From: Paracoccus benzoatiresistens
Lineage (GTDB): Bacteria; Pseudomonadota; Alphaproteobacteria; Rhodobacterales; Rhodobacteraceae
Reading direction: 5' to 3'
Assembly: GCF_026913015.1 (NCBI RefSeq)
Contig: NZ_JAPTYD010000002.1
Location: 1 to 64,000, forward strand
DNA: 64,000 bases
This document shows, in pieces, positions 43,141 to 51,056 of this stretch (position 1 is the stretch's first letter; each line of letters opens with the position of its first letter). Below the pieces are notes generated by a model that was not told the DNA's origin, ran no database searches, and saw only the letters and a program-made list of their open reading frames with translations. The translations under genes were made by a program, and so were the position numbers.

Positions 43141-43376
43141 CAGAAGGCGCGGAAGGTCATGGTGGTCAGCGTGCGGCTGATATGGGGAATGTCGAACAGG
43201 CGTTCGGACAGGAAGCGGCCGACATCCTCGTCCTCGGGGATATACACCTTGGCAATCAGGTCGAAGTCGCCGGAGGTGGAGTAAAGCTCGCTGACGACCT
43301 CGCGGTCATAGATGGCCTCGGCGACCTGATAGGTCTTGCCGGGCTCGCAGCGGAACTGGACGAAGACAGGTCGCAT
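43140..43376 (-). CDS. Stand-alone Lrp/AsnC ligand-binding (RAM) domain
   Basis: A 78-residue protein corresponding only to the RAM/C-terminal half of an Lrp-type regulator: PVFVQFRCEPGKTYQVAEAI, then VVSELYSTSGDFDLIAKVYI and RLFDIPHISRTLTTMTF. No DNA-binding domain is encoded. Such proteins bind amino acids and may modulate partner proteins. Its TGA overlaps the ATG of the aminotransferase gene by one base, suggesting it works with that enzyme or senses its product. Confidence 0.88.
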   Translation of the reverse strand: MRPVFVQFRCEPGKTYQVAEAIYDREVVSELYSTSGDFDLIAKVYIPEDEDVGRFLSERLFDIPHISRTLTTMTFRAF

Positions 43377-43406
43377 GAAACCTCCGTTGATCGTGTCGCG
43401 GCCACG

Positions 43407-44777
43407 TTAGACCGCCGGCGCGGCGCGGGTCCAGACCCCCTGCGCATGGCCGCGCCAGAAGCGGGACATCAGCAGCCATGCTGCCACCGTCAGCCCGACG
43501 CAAAGCCCCAGCCACAGCCCGGCGGGGCCGAAGCCCAGCGGGAAGGCCAGCCCCCAGGCGACGGGCATCCCCACCACCCAATAGCTGAAGGCCGCGATCC
43601 ACATCGGCATGCGCGTGTCATGGACCCCGCGCAGGAAGCCGAGCGCGATCACCTGGAAGGCATCGGTCAGCTGGAACAGCGCGGCATAGACCAGCAGCGC
43701 CGCGCCAAGCGCCACGATGGCAGGCCCGCGCGGATCGGCGGGGTCGAGATAGAGCCTGACCAGCCAGTCGCCCGCCAGCAGATAGACGCTGATCGCAAGC
43801 GTGGCAAAGACCAGCGACATGCCGATGACCGTGACGGCGGCGTCGCGCATCCATCCGGCATCGCCGTGGCCCTTGGCCTGGCCCACGCGGACCGTCGCGG
43901 CATTCGACAGGCCCAGATGCACCATGAAGGTGATCGAGGTGATCTGCAGCGCGATGCCATGCGCGGCCAGTTCCTGCGTGCCGATCCAGCCCATCATGAT
44001 GTTGGAGCCGACGAACAGTCCGCCCTCGGCCACCAGGGTCAGGCCGATGGGCCAACCCAGGCGGAACACCTGCCGCATGGCGGGACCGTCGGGCCGCCAG
44101 AACCGCTGGAACAGGTGATACTTGCGCGTCGCCGGCAGCCAGCGGGCATAGGCCACCAGCACGACAAGCTGCGCTGTCTGCACGATCACGCTGGAGATGG
44201 CGGCACCCCGCACGCCCAGTTCGGGAAAGCCGAGATTGCCGAAGGTCAGGACCCAGATCAGCGCGATGTTCAGGGGCAATCCCGCCAGCGTCACCCACAT
44301 GACGACCTGCGCCCGTTCCAGCGCCGCCAGATAGGAATTCAATGCCAGCGCGCAGAGCATCGGCAGAAGGCCCCAACCGGCGATGCGCAGGAAATCCTGC
44401 GCCAGCGTGGCCACCTGCTCCGTCTGGCCAAGCGCCAGCAGGATCGGGCCGGAAAACCAGAACAGCGGCAGGCACAGGGCCGAGTGGATCGCCGACAGCC
44501 ACAGCGCCATGCGCGCGGCGCGGCGGACCTGGGCCTCGTCCCCCCGCGTCACGGCGGTGGCGATCAGACCCATGACGCCGGTGCCGTATCCCATGCCCAG
44601 GAAATACAGGATTTGGATCATCGAGGTCGCGATGACCAGCGCCGCCAGCGCATCGACCCCATACCACCCCAGCATCACCGTATCGCTGACATGGATGCCC
44701 ATGCGCGCCAGATGGCTGCCGATCAGCGGCAGGCCAAGCGACAGGGTCGCGGCGATATGGGGACCATAGCGGGACAT
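43407..44777 (-). CDS. MATE family efflux transporter
   Basis: A 456-residue membrane protein with about twelve transmembrane helices. It belongs to the NorM-like MATE group: LSLGLPLIGSHLARMG at the start, VMLGWYGVDALAALVIATSM, then WPIGLTLVAEGGLFVGSNIM and a second-half LALGAALLVYAALFQLTDAF. These exporters use sodium or proton gradients to expel cationic drugs. ATG at 44777 was chosen; a TTG at 44819 would extend it by 14 residues. It is transcribed toward the RAM-domain gene 30 bp away. Confidence 0.92.
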   Translation of the reverse strand: MSRYGPHIAATLSLGLPLIGSHLARMGIHVSDTVMLGWYGVDALAALVIATSMIQILYFLGMGYGTGVMGLIATAVTRGDEAQVRRAARMALWLSAIHSALCLPLFWFSGPILLALGQTEQVATLAQDFLRIAGWGLLPMLCALALNSYLAALERAQVVMWVTLAGLPLNIALIWVLTFGNLGFPELGVRGAAISSVIVQTAQLVVLVAYARWLPATRKYHLFQRFWRPDGPAMRQVFRLGWPIGLTLVAEGGLFVGSNIMMGWIGTQELAAHGIALQITSITFMVHLGLSNAATVRVGQAKGHGDAGWMRDAAVTVIGMSLVFATLAISVYLLAGDWLVRLYLDPADPRGPAIVALGAALLVYAALFQLTDAFQVIALGFLRGVHDTRMPMWIAAFSYWVVGMPVAWGLAFPLGFGPAGLWLGLCVGLTVAAWLLMSRFWRGHAQGVWTRAAPAV

Positions 44778-44891
44778 GCGGCTGCCATAGCGCGGCGCGA
44801 GGGACTTCACAATCTGCAAGTCCGGAAGGCAGTCTCTCGGCCGCGTTGAAAGCGTCCGGAGCGGATCGGCCTTCGGGAATGTCGATCCGCC

Positions 44892-45245
44892 CTAGGCCTT
44901 GCCCAGGGTGACGATGCGCAACCGGCGAACCGATTTCTGGATGCGGCCGCGCACCTCGTCGGGTTCGCTGGCCACGGCCTTGATCAGGGCCCGCATGTCG
45001 CCGCGTGCCGTGTTCAGCTGGTCGATCAGCGACATCACCATGTGCAACGCATCCGGGGGCAGGTCGTAGAAGTCCGACAGGTCGCAGAGCAGTTGCAGCC
45101 GCGCCACGTCGGCCTCGGTAAAGGCATGGCCGCCGGGCGTGACGACGGGCGTCACCACATGGGCCGCGATGAAGGAGTGCAGGCGCGCGGGATCCAGATC
45201 CTCCAGGATCGCCACGACCTCGGCTTCGGAATAATGACGGGCCAT
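44892..45245 (-). CDS. cbpM: CbpM-like chaperone modulator
   Basis: A 117-residue protein of CbpM size. The MerR-like start HYSEAEVVAILEDLDPARL and the segment FTEADVARLQLLCDLSDFYD match CbpM, the specific inhibitor of CbpA. The C-terminal half is helical and basic. It follows the cbpA gene by 3 bp, as expected. Confidence 0.85.
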   Translation of the reverse strand: MARHYSEAEVVAILEDLDPARLHSFIAAHVVTPVVTPGGHAFTEADVARLQLLCDLSDFYDLPPDALHMVMSLIDQLNTARGDMRALIKAVASEPDEVRGRIQKSVRRLRIVTLGKA

Positions 45246-45248
45246 CGC

Positions 45249-46181
45249 CTATCCCCCCGCTTTCAGCCCGGCGCGGGGATCATAGCCGTGATCCTTGCGC
45301 CATTCCTCGAAAAACCGGGCCAGATCGTCGTCCACCTTCGGCGGCATGACGATCTTCAGTTCGACCTGCTGGTCGCCCCCGTTGATGCCGCGCCCGCGCA
45401 GGCGCAGCTTTTGCCCCGTGGTCGCGCCCTTGGGGATCGTCAGGTTGACAGGACCGTCGATGGTCGGGGCCGCGACCTTGCCGCCCAGAACGGCCTCGGG
45501 CAGGCTGATCGGCAGGGTCAGCAGGATGTCGTCGCCCTCGCGCCGGAAATCGGGATGGGGCGTGATGCCGATGGTCAGATAGGCATCGCCCGCGCCGCCC
45601 TGGCCCAGGCCCTGCCCGCCCTTGCCCTTCAGCCGGATGGTCTGGCCCTCGCGCACGCCCTTGGGGATCGTGACTTCCAGGTCGCCCCCCTCGGGCAGGG
45701 TGATGCGGGTCTTGCCGCCCCTGGCGGCGGTCAGGAAATCGACCTGCAGCGAGAAGCGGTAATCCTGCCCGCGCGCATGGAAATCGCGCTGGTCCTCGTG
45801 GCCGCCGCGCCCGAAGCCGCCGCCAAAGCCGCCGCGCCGCCCGAACAGATCCGAGAAGACATCCGACAGGTCGGGATCGCCGTCGAAGCCATAGCTGCGG
45901 GCATAGGGGTTGCCCGCCGCCTCGGCATGGTCGCGCCAGGCGCGGCGCTGCGGGCGTTCCTGGCCTTGGGCGTCGATCTCGCCCGCGTCGAAGCGGCGGC
46001 GCTGTTCGGGATCCTTCAGCAGGTCATAGGCGGCCGAAGCCGCCTTGAAGCGCGCCATGGCCGCCGGATCGGGGTTCAGGTCGGGATGGTCGGCCTTGGC
46101 GATCCTGCGATAGGCCTTCTTGATTTCGGCATCGGTTGCCGATTTTGTCAGCCCCAAGGCTGCATACGGATCGCCTGCCAT
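45249..46181 (-). CDS. cbpA: CbpA-like DnaJ co-chaperone
   Basis: A 310-residue class B J-protein. The J domain has KKAYRRIAKADHPDLNPD with HPD at residues 32-34. A Gly/Phe-rich linker (about 105-130, GRRGGFGGGFGRGGHED) follows, and the C-terminal substrate-binding domains carry VTIPKGVREGQTIRLKGKGG and DDILLTLPISLPEAVLGGK. There is no zinc finger. It would stimulate DnaK and bind curved DNA. cbpM is 3 bp downstream. Confidence 0.93.
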   Translation of the reverse strand: MAGDPYAALGLTKSATDAEIKKAYRRIAKADHPDLNPDPAAMARFKAASAAYDLLKDPEQRRRFDAGEIDAQGQERPQRRAWRDHAEAAGNPYARSYGFDGDPDLSDVFSDLFGRRGGFGGGFGRGGHEDQRDFHARGQDYRFSLQVDFLTAARGGKTRITLPEGGDLEVTIPKGVREGQTIRLKGKGGQGLGQGGAGDAYLTIGITPHPDFRREGDDILLTLPISLPEAVLGGKVAAPTIDGPVNLTIPKGATTGQKLRLRGRGINGGDQQVELKIVMPPKVDDDLARFFEEWRKDHGYDPRAGLKAGG

Positions 46182-46237
46182 GACCGATTCCCCATCATTG
46201 CTTTCGGATCAAGAAGATAGGAAAGGCATGGGTTTCA

Positions 46238-47296
46238 TCAATAGGGCAGCGGATACTGCTTGTGCAGCCGGTCGATGGCGCGGCGCAGATCGTCGGGCAG
46301 CGCCTTGCCAAGTCCGGCGATCAGGTGGTCAAGCTGGTCCAGCCGCGTCGCGCCGATGATTGGGATGACCTTGAAGGGCCGGGTCTGCTGCCAGGCGATG
46401 GCCATGTGGACCCTGTCCCAGCCGTGTTCCGCCGCCAGCCGGCCATAAGCCTCGGTCGCGGCAAGGCCCGCCGGGGTCTTGCGCCCGCCCAGGTTTCCGG
46501 GTCCGCCCGTCGTCTTGTCGACCGCGGCGCGGCTGCCCTCGGGCATGGCGTCGTCTGCATATTTGCCTGTCAGCAGCCCCGCCGCCAGTGGGGAATAGGA
46601 GAGCAGCGTCACGTCCTCGTTCACCGCGACCTCGGCCAGGTCGGTATCGTAAAGGCGGTACAGCAGCGAGTATTCGTTCTGGATCGCCGCCATGCGCGGG
46701 GCGCCGGTCCGCTCCGCGACATCGCACCAGCGGGCCAGGCCCCAGGCGGATTCGTTCGACAGGCCGACGGCGCGGATCTTGCCCGCCTTTTGCGCATCGG
46801 CCAGCCCGTCCAGCACATCGGCCATGTGGTCCAGCGTCTGCTGCCTCGACTGCCGGGAGGGGTCATAGTTCCAGTTCTGGCGGAAGGCATAGCTGCCCCG
46901 CACCGGCCAGTGGAGCTGGTAAAGATCGATCCGGTCCGTCTGCAACCGCTTCAGCGATCCGTCGATGGCGGCCCGGACGATGGCGCCGTCATAGGGGGCG
47001 CCGTCGCGGACCATCTGGCTGGGGCCGGTGATCTTGGTCGCGATCTCGACCCGGTCGCGGTTGCCGGCGCGCGCCAGCCAGTTGCCGACGAGGGTTTCGG
47101 TCAGGCCGATCGTCTCGCGCCGGACGGGGTTCACGGGATACATCTCGGCCGTGTCGATGAAGGTGATGCCGGCGTCCAGGGCGCGGTCGATCTGGGCATG
47201 GGCCTCGGCTTCGGCTGTCTGGTTGCCGAAGGTCATGGTGCCGAGGCAGATCTCGCTGACCTCGACAGGGCTGCCGCCCAGTGTCACGCGCTTCAT
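46238..47296 (-). CDS. Aldo/keto reductase (Tas/Kv-beta-like)
   Basis: A 352-residue NADPH-dependent oxidoreductase. The TIM barrel shows GTMTFGNQTAEAEAHAQI, the catalytic Asp/Tyr in FIDTAEMYPVNPV, DLYQLHWPVRG, and the nucleotide-binding IPIIGATRLDQLDHLIAGL. This order resembles Tas of E. coli. The physiological substrate is unknown. AGGAAACAGC precedes the ATG at 47296. It lies downstream of the ABC operon on the same strand, with about 60 bp between. Confidence 0.9.
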   Translation of the reverse strand: MKRVTLGGSPVEVSEICLGTMTFGNQTAEAEAHAQIDRALDAGITFIDTAEMYPVNPVRRETIGLTETLVGNWLARAGNRDRVEIATKITGPSQMVRDGAPYDGAIVRAAIDGSLKRLQTDRIDLYQLHWPVRGSYAFRQNWNYDPSRQSRQQTLDHMADVLDGLADAQKAGKIRAVGLSNESAWGLARWCDVAERTGAPRMAAIQNEYSLLYRLYDTDLAEVAVNEDVTLLSYSPLAAGLLTGKYADDAMPEGSRAAVDKTTGGPGNLGGRKTPAGLAATEAYGRLAAEHGWDRVHMAIAWQQTRPFKVIPIIGATRLDQLDHLIAGLGKALPDDLRRAIDRLHKQYPLPY

Positions 47297-47356
47297 GCTG
47301 TTTCCTTTCGTCCTGTCGCGCGCAGGTTAGCGATAGCCGTTGGGGACGCAAGCCGG

Positions 47357-48118
47357 TCAGGCGCGGGCATAGCCTTCGGAGGCCGCGATGAGCTGGCGGG
47401 TATAATCCTGCCGTGCGTTGCCCTGGCGCAGGGCCTGCACGTCCATCACCTCGACGATGCGGCCGCCCTGCATGACGGCCAGCCGGTCGCACATGTGGCC
47501 CACCACCGCCAGGTCGTGGCTGACCATCACATAGGTCAGCCCATGTTCGGCACGCAGGTCCGAGAGCAGGTTCAGGATTTCCGCCTGCACGCTGACATCC
47601 AGGGCGCTGGTCGGCTCGTCCAGCAGCAGCAGGCGCGGTTCCGCCGCAAGCGCGCGGGCGATGGCCACCCGCTGGCGCTGCCCGCCCGAAAGCTGGTGCG
47701 GATAGCGGAAGCGGAAGCCGCGGCCCAGACCCACGTCCGAAAGCAGGCTGGTGATGCGGCGATCGATATCGCCCATGCCCTGCAGGCGCAGGGTTTCCGA
47801 CAGGACCGCATCGACCGAATGGCGCGGATGAAGGCTTGCGTAAGGGTCCTGGAAGACCATCTGCACGGTCTTGTAGAAGGCGCGGTCGCGGCGGCGCGCA
47901 GCCAGCGGCTGGCCCGCGACGGCGATGGTGCCGGACCATGTGTCGATCAGCCCGGCGATGGCGCGCAGGATGGTGGACTTGCCCGACCCGGATTCGCCCA
48001 CAAGGCCGAAGCTTTCGCCCTGCGCGACGGTGAAGCTGGCGTCCTTCACGGCGTCCACGCGGTCGGGATCGAAGCCGAACCAGACGTTCAGATGCTCGAC
48101 CGTCAGCATGGGCGGCAC
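47357..48118 (-). CDS. Peptide ABC transporter ATP-binding protein (DppF/OppF type)
   Basis: A 253-residue ATPase. Walker A is LVGESGSGKSTILRAIAG (about 40-57). The signature is PHQLSGGQRQRVAIARALA, Walker B is LLLLDEPTSALDVSV, and the switch His is in YVMVSHDLAVVGHMC. It lacks the extra C-terminal oligopeptide domain in full but keeps RQLIAASEGYARA. It is the last gene of the peptide ABC operon and is separated from the other ATPase by copy D of the repeat element. Confidence 0.93.
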   Translation of the reverse strand: MPPMLTVEHLNVWFGFDPDRVDAVKDASFTVAQGESFGLVGESGSGKSTILRAIAGLIDTWSGTIAVAGQPLAARRRDRAFYKTVQMVFQDPYASLHPRHSVDAVLSETLRLQGMGDIDRRITSLLSDVGLGRGFRFRYPHQLSGGQRQRVAIARALAAEPRLLLLDEPTSALDVSVQAEILNLLSDLRAEHGLTYVMVSHDLAVVGHMCDRLAVMQGGRIVEVMDVQALRQGNARQDYTRQLIAASEGYARA

Positions 48119-48125
48119 CGTGGCA

Positions 48126-48178
48126 GCGGGGGTTTCACACCCCCGCGCCCCCGTGGGATATTTGGGTGAAGAAGAAGC
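48126..48178 (+). repeat. Dispersed GC-hairpin/GATATTT element, copy D
   Basis: A perfect 8-bp hairpin (GCGGGGGT, 5-nt loop, ACCCCCGC at 48126-48146) is followed by CCCCCGTGGGATATTT and GGGTGAAGAAGAAGC. It occupies the entire gap between the two ABC ATPase cistrons, in the orientation opposite to transcription. The GATATTT tail matches copy B (hrpB) almost base for base. Confidence 0.75.
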
Positions 48179-48179
48179 A

Positions 48180-49058
48180 TCACAAGCCTCCGGGAAATTC
48201 GGTTTCGAGGCTCTGGGTGATCGTGTCGCCCTCGCGCCAGCTGTCCTGGCGTTGCAGGACCGGCAGCCGGTCCACCGGCGCGTCGAGGCGCGGCAGGCTG
48301 TTCAGCAGCCCCTGCGTGTAAGGATGACGGGCCTGGTGCAGATCCTTGGCCGCCAGCGTTTCCACGATCCGGCCCGCATACATGATCAGCACACGGTCGC
48401 AGAATTGCGCCACCAGGTTCAGGTCGTGGCTGATGAAGATCAGCCCCATGCCCCGGTCGCGGACCAGGCGGTCCATGATGTTCAGCACCTCGGTGCGGAC
48501 GGATACGTCCAGGGCCGAGGTCGGTTCATCCGCGATCAGGATCTCGGGGTCGGGGGCCAGCATCATGGCGATCATGATCCGCTGGCCCATCCCGCCCGAG
48601 ACCTCGTGCGGATAGGCGCCCATCACCCGTTCGGGGTCGCGGATCTGGACCGCGCGCAGCATCTCCAGCGCCTTCTGGCGGGCGGCGGGCTTCGCGCCGC
48701 CGGCATGGAGGCGATAGGCCTCGACGATCTGGTCGCCGATGGTCATGACCGGGTTCAGGCTGAACTTCGGATCCTGCATGACCATGCTGATCCGCCGGCC
48801 GCGTATCCTGCGCATCCGGCCTTCGGGCAGGTTCAGGATCGGCTGGCCCTCAAGCTCCATCCGGTCGGCGGTCACGATGCCGGGCGGACGGACAAGTCCC
48901 AGGATCGCGCGGCCGGTCATCGACTTGCCCGACCCGGATTCGCCCACCACGCCCAGCCGTTCGCGGCCCAGGTCGAAGCTGATGCCGCGCACGGCCTCGA
49001 AAGTGCCCTGGCGCGTGGGAAAGCTGACACGCAGGTTCCGGACCGACAGCAGCGTCAT
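48180..49058 (-). CDS. Peptide ABC transporter ATP-binding protein (DppD/OppD type)
   Basis: A 292-residue ATPase. Walker A is VVGESGSGKSMTGRAILG (about 37-54), the signature is HEVSGGMGQRIMIAMMLAPD, and Walker B is ILIADEPTSALDVSVRTEVL. The C-terminal peptide-transporter domain shows HPYTQGLLNSLPRLD. The ATG overlaps the upstream permease stop as ATGA. Together with the other four genes it makes a complete dipeptide/oligopeptide uptake system. Confidence 0.94.
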   Translation of the reverse strand: MTLLSVRNLRVSFPTRQGTFEAVRGISFDLGRERLGVVGESGSGKSMTGRAILGLVRPPGIVTADRMELEGQPILNLPEGRMRRIRGRRISMVMQDPKFSLNPVMTIGDQIVEAYRLHAGGAKPAARQKALEMLRAVQIRDPERVMGAYPHEVSGGMGQRIMIAMMLAPDPEILIADEPTSALDVSVRTEVLNIMDRLVRDRGMGLIFISHDLNLVAQFCDRVLIMYAGRIVETLAAKDLHQARHPYTQGLLNSLPRLDAPVDRLPVLQRQDSWREGDTITQSLETEFPGGL

Positions 49059-49972
49059 TCCTTGGCCCCCTTCGGATCCAGCACGTCGCGCAAGCCGTCG
49101 CCCAGCAGGTTGAAGGCCATCGAGACGATGAAGATCGCGATCCCCGGCATGGCGGCGACCCACCAGAAATCGAGGATATAGGTCCGCCCGTCCGAGATCA
49201 TCGCCCCCCATTCCGGCATCGGCGGCTGCGCGCCGAGCCCCAGGAAGCCCAGACCCGCCGCCGACAGGATGATCCCCGCCATGTCCAGCGCGACCCGCAC
49301 GATCAGCGAGGAAATGCACAGCGGCCAGATATGCTTGATCAGCAGCCGCAGCGGCCCCGCCCCCTGCAGGCGCGCGGCGGCGATGAAGTCGGCGTTGCGG
49401 ATGGTCAGCGTCTCGGCCCGGGCAAGGCGGGCATAGGGCGGCCAGGCGGTCAGGGCCAGGGCCAGGACCGCGTTGGTGATGCTGGCGCCAAGGGCCGCCA
49501 CGAAGGCCAGGGCCAGGATCAGCTTGGGGAAGGCCAGGAAGATGTCGGTGATCCGCATCAGCACCTGGTCCACCCAGCCACCGGCAAAGCCCGCCACCGT
49601 GCCGATGAACAGCCCGATGACGGGCGCGATCAGCGCCACGGTGCCGACGATGAACAGCGTGATGCGCGAGCCATGGATCAGCCGTGACAGGATGTCCCGC
49701 CCAAGCGCGTCGGTGCCCAGCCAGTGTTCGGCCGACGGCGGCTGCAGCCGGTTCGGCAGGTTTTGCGTGAAGGGGCTTTGCGGTGCGATCCAGGGTGCCA
49801 GGATCGCCATGCCGATCAGCAGGACCAGCACGATCAGCCCCAGCATCGCCAGCTTGTTGCCCCGAAAGGTCAGCCAGCCCTGGTAGAACGCGCCAAGCCG
49901 CGCCTGCCTGCGGGTCTGGGGGGCGTCGGACAGCAGCCATTCGCGCCGTGACAGTTGGCGGGACTGGTTCAT
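49055..49972 (-). CDS. Peptide ABC transporter permease (DppC type)
   Basis: A 305-residue inner-membrane permease. Six transmembrane helices are predicted. It has the DppC start (KLAMLGLIVLVLLIGMAILA), LGTDALGRDILSRLIHGSRI, and the EAA loop RAETLTIRNADFIAAARLQG. The end GDGLRDVLDPKG is a family hallmark. Its ATG overlaps the DppB stop, and the DppD gene overlaps its own stop. Confidence 0.94.
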   Translation of the reverse strand: MNQSRQLSRREWLLSDAPQTRRQARLGAFYQGWLTFRGNKLAMLGLIVLVLLIGMAILAPWIAPQSPFTQNLPNRLQPPSAEHWLGTDALGRDILSRLIHGSRITLFIVGTVALIAPVIGLFIGTVAGFAGGWVDQVLMRITDIFLAFPKLILALAFVAALGASITNAVLALALTAWPPYARLARAETLTIRNADFIAAARLQGAGPLRLLIKHIWPLCISSLIVRVALDMAGIILSAAGLGFLGLGAQPPMPEWGAMISDGRTYILDFWWVAAMPGIAIFIVSMAFNLLGDGLRDVLDPKGAKE

Positions 49973-51054
49973 TTCGACCTCGGGTCCAAGACGCGATACA
50001 GGATGTCGCTGAGAAGGTTCAAAGCCACGAAGCAGGTGCCGACGACCACGGTGCCGCCAAGAACGGCGTTCATGTCGCCTGCCAGCAGCGACTTGGTGAT
50101 GTATTGGCCAAGGCCGGGCCAGCTGAAGATGATCTCGGTCAGGACGGATCCTTCCAGCAGCGATCCGAAGGACAGCGCGATCACGGTGATCAGCGGGATT
50201 CGGATGTTGCGGAAGGCATGGCGCCAGATCACCGCGCGTTCGGACAGGCCCTTCACGCGGGCGGTGGTGATGTATTCCGCCGACAGCTGTTCCAGCATGA
50301 AGCTGCGCGTCATGCGGCTGATATAGGCCAGGCTGAAATAGCCCAGCAGCGATGCGGGCAGGATGATGTGGGAAAACGCGTCCTTGAACGCGCCCCAGTC
50401 CCCCGCGATCAGCGAATCCACCAGGATCAGCCCGGTGACGGTCGGGATCATGCCGTCATAGATGATCCCCTGCCGCCCCGGCCCGCCGACCCAGCCCAGG
50501 ATGCCGTAGAAGACCAGAAGCCCCATCAACCCCAGCCAGAAGATCGGCATGGAATATCCCACAAGCGCCACGACACGGGCCACCTGATCGACCACCCCGC
50601 CCCGGCGCGCGGCGGCGATCACGCCCAGGGGCACGCCGATCAGCACGCCGATCAGGGTGCCCAGGGTCGCAAGCTCGACCGTGGCGGGGAAGACGCGCTT
50701 GATGTCATCGACCACAAGCTGCCCGGTGGAAATGGAACGGCCGAAATCGCCCGTTACCACGTCGCCCAGATAGCGGGCAAACTGGATGTACAGCGGCTGG
50801 TCCAGACCCATTGCCTGATAAGCCGCGTCGTATTGCGCCTGCGTGGCACGGTCGCCCACCACCTTCAGCACCGGGTCGATCGGCATGACCCGGCCGATGA
50901 TGAAGGTCACCAGAAGCAGGCCCAGCAGCGTCAGGACCAGCGACAGGACCGTGCCGCCAATGCTGCGGGCGCGGCGGCGTCGGGCGGCAGCGCGGCCATT
51001 CGGCGCGGGGGGCATGGCCCCCCGTCCACCTGCCCCGCTGTCGGTCGCGGTCAC
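49969..51054 (-). CDS. Peptide ABC transporter permease (DppB type)
   Basis: A 361-residue permease with a longer than usual cytoplasmic N-terminus. The family core begins about residue 33 (GGTVLSLVLTLLGLLLVTFI), with the YIQFARYLGDVVTGDFGRSI segment and the EAA loop FMLEQLSAEYITTARVKGLS. The start is GTG at 51054, just 2 bp after the binding-protein stop. Residues 8-30 (GRGAMPPAPNGRAAARRRR) are encoded by a GC hairpin resembling the dispersed repeat, and a second start, ATG at 51015, would give a 348-residue protein of more normal length. Confidence 0.9.
   Translation of the reverse strand: MTATDSGAGGRGAMPPAPNGRAAARRRRARSIGGTVLSLVLTLLGLLLVTFIIGRVMPIDPVLKVVGDRATQAQYDAAYQAMGLDQPLYIQFARYLGDVVTGDFGRSISTGQLVVDDIKRVFPATVELATLGTLIGVLIGVPLGVIAAARRGGVVDQVARVVALVGYSMPIFWLGLMGLLVFYGILGWVGGPGRQGIIYDGMIPTVTGLILVDSLIAGDWGAFKDAFSHIILPASLLGYFSLAYISRMTRSFMLEQLSAEYITTARVKGLSERAVIWRHAFRNIRIPLITVIALSFGSLLEGSVLTEIIFSWPGLGQYITKSLLAGDMNAVLGGTVVVGTCFVALNLLSDILYRVLDPRSK
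51007..51023. repeat. GC hairpin resembling the dispersed element, in dppB 5' end
   Basis: GGGGGGC-ATG-GCCCCCC is a perfect 7-bp stem with a 3-nt loop, the same architecture as the hairpin of copy A, followed on the minus strand by CGCGCC as in copy D. The GATATTT core is missing. It spans the alternative ATG start (51015) of the permease gene, so it may be a decayed copy that also affects start choice. Confidence 0.45.
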
Positions 51055-51056
51055 GC

